DNA of 10,310 nt from CAZAQS01 sp964486825. Lineage in GTDB: Bacteria; Chloroflexota; Anaerolineae; Anaerolineales; UBA4823. Shown here in pieces: positions 1 to 7,545 of the stretch. The notes beneath the pieces were generated by a model that did no database searches, was not told where the DNA came from, and was given only the letters and a program-made list of their open reading frames with translations. Each line of letters starts with the position of its first letter. Position 1 is the stretch's first letter. Location: positions 1 to 10,310 of the forward strand of contig CAZAQS010000166.1 in the NCBI GenBank assembly GCA_964486825.1. Direction: 5' to 3'. Made by a program: the position numbers and the translations under genes.

Positions 1-2046
1 CAGCCGATTGTTGATAATCCACACGGTCGGCGGAGCAGTGACTGTGCCAAAGTAGTATAGGTTCTCGACGTTGATCTTGATGACCTGGTTGATTAATTGA
101 TCGTACTCTGGCGTGTCATACGGTGTATTAAGCCACTCCTTCACCAGCCGGTATATTTCCTTGATCTGTTCTGGCGGTTCTTCCCCTTGCGCGCCATTGG
201 TATCCAGCCACACCCGCCATGGGTAGGATGACATTGGGCAGCAATCGACTTCTCCCCAGTGCCAGGGCGGCATGAGCCGGATGGGGTAAGCAGTTCGCGC
301 CAGGAACTCTGTCCCTCCGTCGGAATTAGACAGGCCAATGTCGGTGTCATTGGCGACAAACTGGGTCTGCAGGGTTTCCTCGGGGACAAACTTGGGGTCA
401 AGTCTCACGCCGATGTTTGCCCAGTCGCCCGCGACCAGATCGATCAGGTCGGCCGAATAGGCCAGCCATTCCGTACAATAACTACCGATGATCGTGAGGG
501 GTTGGCCATCCGGCCTCAGGCGCCATTGGTGAGCGCCATCCCATTGCAGCCCCATCTCGTCCAACAGCGCGTTGGCCCTGTCAACGTCATACTCGGCGTA
601 GTAAGTGCCCATCCAGTCTTCATAACCTGTCCAAACAGGAGAGACTGGGGCATTGAAGGGTTCAGCTAAGCCGAAGAAAAGGATCTCGCTGATCTCTTCG
701 CGGTTGATAGACAATGAAAGAGCTTGCCTGAAGCGGATGTCGTTGAAGATCTGGCGCAGGACGGGATCCTTGTGCGTGTAGTTCAAGGCAAAGCCCATGG
801 CAAAGGAATCATCAAGACGTGGCCAGAGATAAACCTGGTAATTGCCTTGCGCTTCATTCTGCTTCAGCACAGGGTAGTCTGAGAAGTTCAACGCGGAGTA
901 ATCCACATAGTCGAGCTCACCAGCCATCGCTTTCACAGAGCCGGTAGCGGCAATGTTATCCGTTACGATGATCAGAAGCGTGTCGGCATAGGGCAGCTGG
1001 TTGCCGGCGGTGTCAACCCGCCAGAAGTAGGGATTGCGCTCCCACAACACCGAAGCGGCCCCCAGATCTTTGACGATCCAGGGATGGAGGGTAGGCGCCT
1101 TGGGATCAGCGTTGTAGTTCGTATCGGTGACACTGGCGTGGAACTGGACCGCCTGCTGCCAGGTCTCGAAGCCCTCTTCCTTTACGATCGCTTCGGCATT
1201 ATCGCTATACTTGGGCATGTACTGTTTGATGAAGTGTTCCGGTACAAATACAGGCGCCCTGGCAAACACTTCTTCTGCCCGGTAGTAGGGGACTGCGAAT
1301 GTGTATTCCACCGTGAAGTCGTCGATTTTTTGAAAGCCCATCAACTGATCACCAGGCTGCCAATCCGCCGAGATCTGCGGCGTGATTTCAGGATCCCGCA
1401 GCACGTCAGTGTACCAGAAAGCAAAATCGTCGGCGGTAAAGTCATCGCCATCGGACCACTTCATACCCTCCCGCAAGATGATTCTCAGGCTTTTGGAATC
1501 GTCGGCGAGATTCCAATCCTTGGCGATGCTGGGGTAGAACTGAGAGTAACTCGGATCAGTGGTTAACAATCCCTGTTCCAGATCCTCGGTGAACTGTGTG
1601 AATATGCCGGCGCCTTCATAGTAACCGAGCAGGCGAATCTGGCCGCCGTACACGCCGATAGCCTCGCGTGGCCGGACCACGGCCACATCTTTTGGCAGGC
1701 GCTCTTCCACCGGGGGCAGCTCCCCTGCGGTAACCCTGGAGGCCAACATCGGCGACTGGTTGAAGGTGTCAATGGTCATGCCGGTCACTGAAGTATACTC
1801 CTCCAGAGTCGTGAAGAGGTGGTTGACATACAGCTCGCCCTCCACCGCTACCGGACCCGCCCCGGGTAGCCCGCTCGTGGGCGCCTGGGTTTGCCCTGGG
1901 GCTGCCGTGTCCGGTTCGCTCACCGGAGCCTCGGCGGCCGAGGGAACGGTTGCCGTCGTTATGCTCACAGCCGTCTCCCGGCCGCCGCAGGAAGCTAGAA
2001 GCAAAGCCAACACAACCAGAAACGTGAGATACATGATGGATTTCAT
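1..2046 (-). CDS. ABC transporter family-5 solute-binding lipoprotein (3' end beyond window)
   Basis: The minus-strand frame is open from the ATG at 2046 to the window edge (682 codons), so the C-terminus is missing. Residues 1-20 are a lipoprotein signal peptide: K2, a hydrophobic stretch, then lipobox L17-A18-S19-C20. A Ser/Thr/Pro/Ala-rich tether (about 25-70) follows. The segment at about 187-214 (LRIILREGMKWSDG, then FTADDFAFWY) is the hallmark of family-5 (peptide/oligosaccharide, SBP_bac_5) binding proteins. The family captures peptides or, in many free-living bacteria, oligosaccharides outside the membrane and hands them to an ABC permease. A strong Shine-Dalgarno (AAAGGAGG, about 2052-2059) fixes the start. 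It lies 120 nt downstream of the fucosidase in the same direction, so a fucosylated glycan is the inferred ligand; the sequence alone does not prove this. Permease and ATPase genes are expected beyond position 1. Confidence 0.93.
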   Translation of the reverse strand, partial: MKSIMYLTFLVVLALLLASCGGRETAVSITTATVPSAAEAPVSEPDTAAPGQTQAPTSGLPGAGPVAVEGELYVNHLFTTLEEYTSVTGMTIDTFNQSPMLASRVTAGELPPVEERLPKDVAVVRPREAIGVYGGQIRLLGYYEGAGIFTQFTEDLEQGLLTTDPSYSQFYPSIAKDWNLADDSKSLRIILREGMKWSDGDDFTADDFAFWYTDVLRDPEITPQISADWQPGDQLMGFQKIDDFTVEYTFAVPYYRAEEVFARAPVFVPEHFIKQYMPKYSDNAEAIVKEEGFETWQQAVQFHASVTDTNYNADPKAPTLHPWIVKDLGAASVLWERNPYFWRVDTAGNQLPYADTLLIIVTDNIAATGSVKAMAGELDYVDYSALNFSDYPVLKQNEAQGNYQVYLWPRLDDSFAMGFALNYTHKDPVLRQIFNDIRFRQALSLSINREEISEILFFGLAEPFNAPVSPVWTGYEDWMGTYYAEYDVDRANALLDEMGLQWDGAHQWRLRPDGQPLTIIGSYCTEWLAYSADLIDLVAGDWANIGVRLDPKFVPEETLQTQFVANDTDIGLSNSDGGTEFLARTAYPIRLMPPWHWGEVDCCPMSSYPWRVWLDTNGAQGEEPPEQIKEIYRLVKEWLNTPYDTPEYDQLINQVIKINVENLYYFGTVTAPPTVWIINNRL

Positions 2047-2166
2047 CGTTCTTCCTCCTTTCTTTGCTGGATGGATCTTTTTTGTGGTCTTTAGAGGCCA
2101 CCAGCTATTTTAGTAACTTTTTGATCTTTTATTGGTCAGGATAATCCATTCAAATTCAGCCTCCTT

Positions 2167-3624
2167 TCAACATTCAAAAGGGCGACCCCTTGCGATTTTG
2201 AACACGTAGGCGTGCTCGCCTGGCTTTTCGGCAGGTGGAAGGATGCGCATACCTTCCGGCGTCAGCGACCAGTCCAGGGTCGCATCTGAGCCAAGCAGGC
2301 TGACAGATGTGATCTCCGCCGGGTACAGGTTTTTTAAAGATTGGATCGTCAGCGCTCCATCCGGCCAGCCCAGGCAGATGGCATATAGCACATCGTCCTT
2401 GGCCGTGAATCGGATGTCCTGGGCGGTGTAGCGCACTTCCTGATCTTCCATGAAATAGCCGGCCTTGGTCATCTGGGTCGGGCCTTCGCCATAGGTCAGC
2501 CAGGGTGTTGTGCCGTAAATCGCCTCGCCGTTGACTGCCAACCAGTGGCCAATCCCGACCAGCAGCTCCTTTGCCTGTTGTGGGAGTTCACCGTTGGGTT
2601 TTGGTCCGACATTAAGCAACAAGTAACCATTCTTACTCACGTTATCAATTAGATAATGGATGAGCGTTCGCAGCGACTTATAGTTTGTTTCCTTCAGATA
2701 GCCCCAGCCGTGCCCATCATCGACCGTGGTGTCGGTAATCCAATCATGGTAGGTCAGGGTATCGAAACGGCCCAGCTCGAGGTCGATCACGCCCGCTCCG
2801 GGGACCAGGTCGTGCCACTTGTAGGTCACGACCACTTCCTTGCCCCTCTCGTCCGCCTGGTTGTAATAATAGGCCAGCATTTCGCGCTTGTAATGCTCCT
2901 GGATCCAGCGGATGGCGAAGTCGAACCACAGTAAATCTGGCTGGTACTTGTCAATGACCTCCTTGGTTTTATTCAGCCACATATCCAGGAACCCTTGACT
3001 CGGTTTTTCTTGCAGTTCCCACTCCGAGGTCATCTTCTCGGCCGTCGGCTTCTGCTGCGCCCACTCCAGGTTATGCGGTTCTCCATACAAACCGGCGTAG
3101 CGAGGGTCTGAGGTGTCAAATTCGGCGCGCCAGTGGGGGAAGAACCACCAGTTCTCAGCATGGTGCAGTGCCACCATGAAGCGCAGGCCTTGTTGCCGGA
3201 TGGCCTTTTCCAGCTCGCCGACCACGTCGCGCTGGGGCCCCATGCGGGCGGCGTTCCACTCGGAATACCGCGTGTCCCACATGGCGAAGCCGTCGTGGTG
3301 CTCGCCCACCGGCCCGGCGAACTGCGCACCAGACTGCCGGAACAATTCAGCCCACTCGTCCGGATCAAACTTCTCGGCCGTGAACATGGGGATAAAATCC
3401 TTGTAGCCGAATTTCGAAGGATGCCCGTAGGTGCTAAGGTGATACTCGTACTGCGGTGTCCCCTCCCGATACATGTTGTAAGGATACCAGGTAGCGTTCG
3501 GCCCGCGCGCCGGCACCGCGTACAAGCCCCAGTGGGTGTAGATGCCGAACTTAGCATCCTGAAACCATTGCGGGGTTGGGTGAGTCCTGAGGGAGTTCCA
3601 GGTGGGCAGATATTTAGGTTCCAT
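2167..3624 (-). CDS. GH29 alpha-L-fucosidase, cytoplasmic
   Basis: The 485-residue protein hydrolyses terminal alpha-L-fucosyl residues with retention of configuration (GH29). Visible family marks, in order: WFQDAKFGIYTHWGLYAVP (residues 20-38, with H31), GEHHDGFAMWD (107-117), PDLLWFD (229-235, with D235 in the position of the catalytic nucleophile), WITDTTVDDGHGWGY (295-309), and LLLNVGPKPNGELP (335-348), which closes the barrel. A smaller beta domain follows from about 370. The general acid/base is not conserved across GH29 and I cannot assign it. There is no signal peptide, so it should act in the cytoplasm on imported oligosaccharides, which fits the binding-protein gene downstream. The start has a good AAGGAG ribosome site. 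The gap to the dehydrogenase stop codon is only 30 nt, indicating cotranscription. The exact linkage specificity cannot be read from sequence. Confidence 0.95.
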   Translation of the reverse strand: MEPKYLPTWNSLRTHPTPQWFQDAKFGIYTHWGLYAVPARGPNATWYPYNMYREGTPQYEYHLSTYGHPSKFGYKDFIPMFTAEKFDPDEWAELFRQSGAQFAGPVGEHHDGFAMWDTRYSEWNAARMGPQRDVVGELEKAIRQQGLRFMVALHHAENWWFFPHWRAEFDTSDPRYAGLYGEPHNLEWAQQKPTAEKMTSEWELQEKPSQGFLDMWLNKTKEVIDKYQPDLLWFDFAIRWIQEHYKREMLAYYYNQADERGKEVVVTYKWHDLVPGAGVIDLELGRFDTLTYHDWITDTTVDDGHGWGYLKETNYKSLRTLIHYLIDNVSKNGYLLLNVGPKPNGELPQQAKELLVGIGHWLAVNGEAIYGTTPWLTYGEGPTQMTKAGYFMEDQEVRYTAQDIRFTAKDDVLYAICLGWPDGALTIQSLKNLYPAEITSVSLLGSDATLDWSLTPEGMRILPPAEKPGEHAYVFKIARGRPFEC

Positions 3625-3654
3625 TTTGGTCTCCTTGGGGTAACGGAGTTTAGC

Positions 3655-4824
3655 CTATTGGCGCCGGTAGCTGTTCACCAGCATGGCGTAGATTTCATCT
3701 CGTGTTGCCACTCGCGGGTTGTTCTTGTAATCCGGCAGATCCTGGCAATGATCGGCAATGACCGAGACGTCTGCCTCCGGCACCTTAAGCCCCTCCAGAC
3801 TCAACCACATGCCGATCCTCTTCAAAAAGGCATCAATCGCCTCACATGCCTGTCGCCCGGCGACTTCGTCCGGCTCGTTCACCAGGGATGGGTCGAGGAA
3901 ACGCCCAACGGTAGCGAACTGTTTAACGGCGTGGAGATAAGTGAAGCGGGTGAATTCGGGATAAGTCACCGCCAGCGCTTCGCCGTGCATTACATGCGGT
4001 GCATATCCGCCGATGGTCATGCCAATCCCGTGTGGCAAGGTGACACCAGCATTGGCGATGCACAGTCCGGCCAACGTGTCTGCCCAGGCCATGGCTGTGC
4101 GCGCCTCTAAGTCGGTCCCATCTGCGACTGCACTGGGCAGGTACTTCACTACCAACCGGATCGCTTCCCAGGCCATTAAATCTGTGTAGGGGGAGGCCGC
4201 GAAGTGCAGGGTGCTCTCGAAGGCGTGGCAGAAAACGTCGAAGCCGGTCGAGGCAGTCACGTGCGCTGGGAGCGTAACAGCCAATTGTGGGTCAACGATG
4301 GCGGCACGCGGGTAGACCCGGTTATTGTAGATGGCGGACTTGGTCCTTTCAGCTGGGTTGGTGATCACAGCCACCTGGGTGACTTGGGAGCCTGTACCCG
4401 AGGTCGTCGTCACAGCGATCACAGGCAGGGTTCTTTCGGTGGGTTGTGTATCTCGAAAGAAGAGATAATCCCAGGCCGTGCCAGGATGCGCGGCTTCGAC
4501 CGCGATGGCTTTGGCGGAGTCCATGCTGGAACCGCCACCCAAACCAAGGATCACATCGGCTTTGAACTCCCTGGCGATAGTCGCTCCTACGCTGATGACA
4601 CTAGTGGTGGGGTTTGGGATTACACCATCGAAATGGGCGATTTTCACTCGCGAAGCCTTCAGGCATGCTTCTATCCTTTCGACCAGAGGCAGGAGATATT
4701 CACCGACAGGAGCCGTGACAACCAGACAACGCTCCCCGTAACGGGAAACCAATTCGCCGACACGTTCCAGTTGTCCGCGTCCGAAATGGATCTCAGTGGG
4801 TTGGTAGTAGGTGAATGGCTGCAT
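3655..4824 (-). CDS. Iron-containing alcohol dehydrogenase (possible lactaldehyde reductase)
   Basis: The 389-residue protein belongs to the group III (iron-activated) NAD(P)-dependent alcohol dehydrogenases. Seen: the N-terminal YYQPTEIHFGRGQL strand (6-19), the dinucleotide loop GLGGGSSMDSAKAIA (94-108), TTTSGTGSQVT (139-149), and metal ligands D196 and H200 in GFDVFCHAFES, H265 in LPHGIGM and H280 in MHGEALAV. E. coli lactaldehyde reductase FucO binds iron through D196, H200, H263 and H277, so spacing and length (383 versus 389) agree closely. That spacing is shared by much of the family, so FucO-like activity is suggested mainly by the neighbouring alpha-fucosidase: fermentation of L-fucose yields lactaldehyde, which is reduced to 1,2-propanediol. 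A butanol-dehydrogenase-like or other short-chain reductase remains possible. It lies 61 nt after the regulator and 30 nt before the fucosidase. Confidence 0.9.
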   Translation of the reverse strand: MQPFTYYQPTEIHFGRGQLERVGELVSRYGERCLVVTAPVGEYLLPLVERIEACLKASRVKIAHFDGVIPNPTTSVISVGATIAREFKADVILGLGGGSSMDSAKAIAVEAAHPGTAWDYLFFRDTQPTERTLPVIAVTTTSGTGSQVTQVAVITNPAERTKSAIYNNRVYPRAAIVDPQLAVTLPAHVTASTGFDVFCHAFESTLHFAASPYTDLMAWEAIRLVVKYLPSAVADGTDLEARTAMAWADTLAGLCIANAGVTLPHGIGMTIGGYAPHVMHGEALAVTYPEFTRFTYLHAVKQFATVGRFLDPSLVNEPDEVAGRQACEAIDAFLKRIGMWLSLEGLKVPEADVSVIADHCQDLPDYKNNPRVATRDEIYAMLVNSYRRQ

Positions 4825-4885
4825 GGATTGTTACCCTTTCCAGGTGTTTTGCCGGCCTTCGGCGTTTGCTTGGGAAGTCCTGTCG

Positions 4886-5902
4886 CTAAAGATTTATGCC
4901 AGGCGGACCGCACGATTGGCGCACCACCAACTCGCACTCCAGAATCACTTCTCGGGCAGATGGTTCTTCACCCTTGATTAAATCCAGCACCATCTCGGCC
5001 GCGACCTGCCCGATCCGCCTGGAAGGCTGCCGGACAACTGTTAAGGGCGGGCAGGAAACTGTTGCCCATGGGTGGTCATCAAAACCCACCAGCGAAACAT
5101 CTTCCGGACACCGTAAACCGATTTCATTGATCGCCAGTAGTGCTCCCAGGCTCAACAAGTTGTTGTTGATAAACAGCGCGGTGGGCCGGGCTGACTGGGA
5201 GAGGATTTGAATCGCCGCCTCACGCCCGGCTTCGATGCTCAACTGAGATTCGGCCACACAATCTGGCGACAACGGAATCGAAGCCTCAGAGAGGGCTTGC
5301 CGAAATCCCGCAAGTCTCTCGCGCATTGTTGATAGGCGCTGGAACCCGGCCAGGATGCCGATCTTGCGGTGGCCGCATTCGATCAGGTGGTGGCTTCCCA
5401 AGCAGGCGCCGGCCTGATTATTTGCGCCCACAAATGGACCTTCTAATCCCTCGAATCTACGATCTACATAAACGATCGGTATTTGCGACGTGTAAGCTTT
5501 GTTGAGTAATTCCCAGCGCTGGCTGGTGGCAGCGGCGATAATGCCATCTACCCGCTGTCGCAGCAGGAGGTCAATATAATGATTTTCGCGCTCAAGGATT
5601 TCATCTGTATTGCATGCGATCAGACTGTAATTGGCTGGACGGATGACATCCTCGATGCCGCGAAGGACTTCTCCGAAGAAAGCGTTGGAAACATCGGAGA
5701 CGATCACACCAATAGTGGTAGTCCGGTTGGTGGTCAAGCTGCGCGCGATCAGGCTGGGGTGATAACTCAGCTCTTCGATGACACGCAGGACGCGCAATTT
5801 GGTTTCTTCTTCGACGAAGCGAGTGTTATTGATCACATGAGAAACGGTCGCCTTGGAGACACCCGCTTTCAACGCAACATCCTTGATTGTGGCTCTTTTC
5901 AT
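4886..5902 (-). CDS. LacI-family transcriptional regulator
   Basis: I take the ATG at 5902 (338 residues). The frame can be extended to a TTG at 5944, but that adds 14 residues ahead of the invariant MKRATIKDVALKAGVSKATV start and makes the protein unusually long. Residues 4-24 form the helix-turn-helix, with SKATVSHVIN as recognition helix (SHV in place of the commoner SRV). YHPSLIARSL (47-56) is the hinge helix, ending in L56, the leucine that in LacI pries open a central CpG. From about 62 onward there is a periplasmic-binding-protein-like effector domain, with VGFDDHPWATVSCPPLTVVRQP near the C-terminus. It is the first gene of the inferred operon, so it most likely represses its own promoter and the fucosidase genes and is released by a sugar or sugar phosphate. 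The likely operator is the palindrome at 5959-5984. Confidence 0.93.
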   Translation of the reverse strand: MKRATIKDVALKAGVSKATVSHVINNTRFVEEETKLRVLRVIEELSYHPSLIARSLTTNRTTTIGVIVSDVSNAFFGEVLRGIEDVIRPANYSLIACNTDEILERENHYIDLLLRQRVDGIIAAATSQRWELLNKAYTSQIPIVYVDRRFEGLEGPFVGANNQAGACLGSHHLIECGHRKIGILAGFQRLSTMRERLAGFRQALSEASIPLSPDCVAESQLSIEAGREAAIQILSQSARPTALFINNNLLSLGALLAINEIGLRCPEDVSLVGFDDHPWATVSCPPLTVVRQPSRRIGQVAAEMVLDLIKGEEPSAREVILECELVVRQSCGPPGINL

Positions 5903-5924
5903 CAATGGAGGCTCCACCGATTCA

Positions 5925-5930
5925 ATTGTA
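5925..5930 (-). promoter_or_regulatory. Possible -10 element for the regulator/fucosidase operon
   Basis: On the minus strand this reads TACAAT, one base off the sigma-70 -10 consensus, 23 bp upstream of the regulator's ATG at 5902. The -35 region at the right distance (about 5948-5953, CTTTTA) is poor, so the promoter may be weak or activator-assisted. The predicted operator would sit just upstream of that -35. Tentative. Confidence 0.3.
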
Positions 5931-5958
5931 AATAAGGTTGGCAAGGATAAAAGAGGCA

Positions 5959-5984
5959 GTGAACCGGTTGCGTAACCGGTTTAC
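5959..5984. promoter_or_regulatory. Probable LacI-family operator, double AACCGGTT palindrome
   Basis: Two copies of the self-palindrome AACCGGTT (5962-5969 and 5974-5981) are separated by GCGT. The whole 26-bp block is itself a palindrome centred between 5971 and 5972, with 11 of 13 positions matching. Each 8-mer has the central CpG typical of LacI-family operators. It lies 57-82 bp upstream of the regulator's ATG, and I find no other AACCGGTT in the window, as expected for one control site at an operon head. Confidence 0.7.
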
Positions 5985-5999
5985 TGAAGAGTATCACAC

Positions 6000-6344
6000 T
6001 TCCTCATGAGTGTCAAGAGTCTTGAAACGGCCACGCTCTGCGCTGTTGCTCTGACAGAGTGCGCTCCAAAAAGTTTCACAAGATCGTTGTATAACGCGAA
6101 AAATTATATATACCCATATGAAATCAACTCGCGATCGCGCTGATCTGTGTTCCCCTTATCGGTCAGGATCTGCCGGAAGCCCGTGATGGTAAAATAGAGT
6201 AAGTGGTTGCCGTGTGCCAGAAGATCGAGTCTCATCGTAATAGTTTTTTATATCGGATAATAGGCATGTTTTGCCTATTATCCGATATAAAATGAAAGTT
6301 TCAGTTAGGGTAGAGGTATTGGTCGTTTTTAACTTGGCCAGACG
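6000..6344. other. Gene-free stretch between the operon and the transposase
   Basis: No convincing coding frame is present on either strand. The AT-rich part around 6090-6125 precedes a GCGATCGC octamer (6131-6138), and a perfect hairpin occupies 6246-6292. The stretch separates the leftward fucosidase operon from the rightward transposase, so it should hold the transposase promoter and possibly the left end of the element, but I cannot place either. Confidence 0.5.
6246..6292. repeat. Perfect inverted repeat, 21-bp arms with 5-nt loop
   Basis: Arm 6246-6266 (starting TTTTATATCGGATAATAGG) is exactly complementary to arm 6272-6292, around the loop TGTTT. It lies 52 bp upstream of the transposase ATG. 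The stem is AT-rich and no T-run follows it on either strand, so it is not a standard intrinsic terminator. It could be the subterminal hairpin of an IS200/RAYT-type element, a dimer-binding site, or an mRNA leader structure. Confidence 0.85.
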
Positions 6345-6641
6345 ATGAAGCACAACCCTGAAAAGCACCACCATCGCTCCATCCGCCTGCTGAACTACGA
6401 TTACACTCAGCCTGGCGCCTATTTCCTGACCATCTGTACTTATAATCAGGTCTGCTCGTTGGGCGAAATTACGGATGGTGAAATGCACTTATCCCTATTA
6501 GGCCATATCGTCGCCCGCGAATGGCAGCGCCTGCTCCAACGTTTCCCCGGCATTGAATTGGATGCGTTCGTGATCATGCCCAACCACCTGCACGGGATCA
6601 TCGTTATCAAGGAACAAAACGAGGAGAATGCCCCCTGTACT

Positions 6642-6776
6642 GGCACGGCGCTGAATCGCCCAGATCAGCCACCGTCCTCTGGTACGGGCACGACGGTGAA
6701 ACACCCAGATCTCCTACCGCCCGAATGTAGGGGCACGACGGTGAATCGCCCGGATCTCCTACCGCCCGAATCTAGT
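6642..6776 (+). repeat. 45-bp tandem repeats inside the transposase gene (three units)
   Basis: Units begin at 6642, 6687 and 6732, each opening GGCACG(A/G)CG(G/C)TGAA and encoding 15 residues of the form GTTVN-RPDLLPPECR. The period is a multiple of three, so the frame is kept. Two related units recur at 6936 and 6981 inside the second 249-bp copy. The first unit is the most diverged. Confidence 0.85.
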
Positions 6777-7193
6777 CGTGCCCTGTTGTCGGGCGCCACC
6801 CATGTCAGTATCCCGGCCGGAGAGGCGAAGGATCGGACGGAGGAGGTGGATAAGGACGGTGCCTGCGGTCCGGGCACGGGGGTTGATGGGCACATCGCAA
6901 GCTCATTCGATTCCCCCCGTGCCCCTACACAGGTTGGCCCGGCTGTGAACCCCCTGGATCTGTCACCGCCCGAATGTAGGGGCACGACGGTGAATCACCC
7001 AGATCTCCTACCGCCCGAATGTAGTCGTGCCCTGTTGTCAGGCGCCACCAATGCCGGTCTCCCGGACGGAGAACCGCAACATGGGACAGGGGAGATCGCT
7101 AAGGAGGTTGCCTCCGGACCGGGCACGGGGGTTGATGGGCGAATGGCAAGCTCTTTCAATTCCCCCCGTGCCCCTACCAATGTTGGGCGGCCT
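6696..7193 (+). repeat. Two tandem 249-bp units within the transposase gene
   Basis: Positions 6696-6944 and 6945-7193 align without gaps at a period of 249 bp (83 codons) and encode matching residues 118-200 and 201-283. Each unit contains the inverted pair GGGCACGAC/GTCGTGCCC (6731-6739 with 6775-6783; 6980-6988 with 7024-7032) and the pair GGGCACGGGGG/CCCCCGTGCCC (6872-6882 with 6914-6924; 7121-7131 with 7163-7173). An outer pair, TGTAGGGGCACG at 6726-6737 and its complement at 6918-6929, brackets most of a unit. The second copy's right end has one mismatch. Confidence 0.88.
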
Positions 7194-7545
7194 GGTGATC
7201 CACACCAGCCCGCATCCGAGGATGCCGAGGGTGCCCAGACAAAGGAAAAATTCGGCCGGCCGGTCCCCGGTTCCATCCCCACCATCGTCCGTTCTTTTAA
7301 ATCTTCAGTGACCACCCGGGTCAATTCGGCCAGCGACCATCCACCTGCCCCCTTCTGGTAGCACAATTATTACGAACACGTCATCCGTGACCAGGCTGAA
7401 CTGAACCGCATCCGTGACTACATTGAGAACAATCCAGCCCGCTGGGCGGCGGATCGGTTGTACCCGACTGACTCCTCCAGTCTATTTACTAGTTAATCAT
7501 TATCGTCATACCGCTATGAAACGAGTGGCGCACCTGTGAATTCAA

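Larger units (their letters stand above)
6345..7496 (+). pseudogene. Y1 (HUH) REP-associated-type transposase, interrupted by in-frame TAG
   Basis: The N-terminus has the family opening RRSIRLLNYDYTQPGAYFLT-like (residues 10-29), and the HUH metal-binding motif appears as MPNHLHGIIV (78-87; H81, H83). Residues 98-283 are a repeat-rich insertion of low complexity (Pro, Gly, Thr, Arg). The conserved core resumes at about 304 (GRPVPGSIPTIVRSFKSSVTTRVN). Codon 339 is TAG (7359-7361), directly after FW. The same frame then continues without a break as HNYYEHVIRDQAELNRIRDY and IENNPARW to a TAA at 7494-7496. Relatives read WQxNYYEH here, so a CAG-to-TAG change is the simplest explanation. The cut product would lack the helix expected to carry the catalytic tyrosine. 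The enzyme nicks and joins single-stranded DNA at palindromic REP-like sites. No good ribosome site is seen before the ATG. Recent inactivation, or a sequence error, is more likely than recoding. Confidence 0.85.

Noticed and set aside
3133..4110. Long plus-strand open frame of 325 codons across the fucosidase and dehydrogenase genes
   Set aside because: It is antisense to two well-supported enzymes and spans their junction; its translation shows no family motif.
4204..4977. Plus-strand open frame of 257 codons opposite the dehydrogenase and regulator
   Set aside because: Antisense shadow of clearly identified genes, with no recognisable protein features.
5903..5944. Upstream TTG start giving a 352-residue regulator
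   Set aside because: LacI-family proteins begin right at the helix-turn-helix; the ATG at 5902 gives the usual start and length.
6131..6138. GCGATCGC octamer as a cyanobacterial HIP1 marker
   Set aside because: One occurrence is not informative, and the gene content does not otherwise suggest a cyanobacterium.
6246..6292. Hairpin as an intrinsic terminator
   Set aside because: The stem is AT-rich and no T-run follows it on either strand; the T-run precedes it on the plus strand.
6156..6488. Minus-strand open frame covering the hairpin and the transposase start
   Set aside because: It runs through the perfect palindrome and opposite the conserved transposase N-terminus; a similar shadow occurs opposite the second relic.
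7359..7361. Amber codon as programmed recoding, for example pyrrolysine or a stop-to-Gln code
   Set aside because: The site is a normal Gln position one transition away from TAG, the other complete genes use TAG, TGA and TAA stops (TAG for the regulator and the dehydrogenase), and no stimulating structure is evident.
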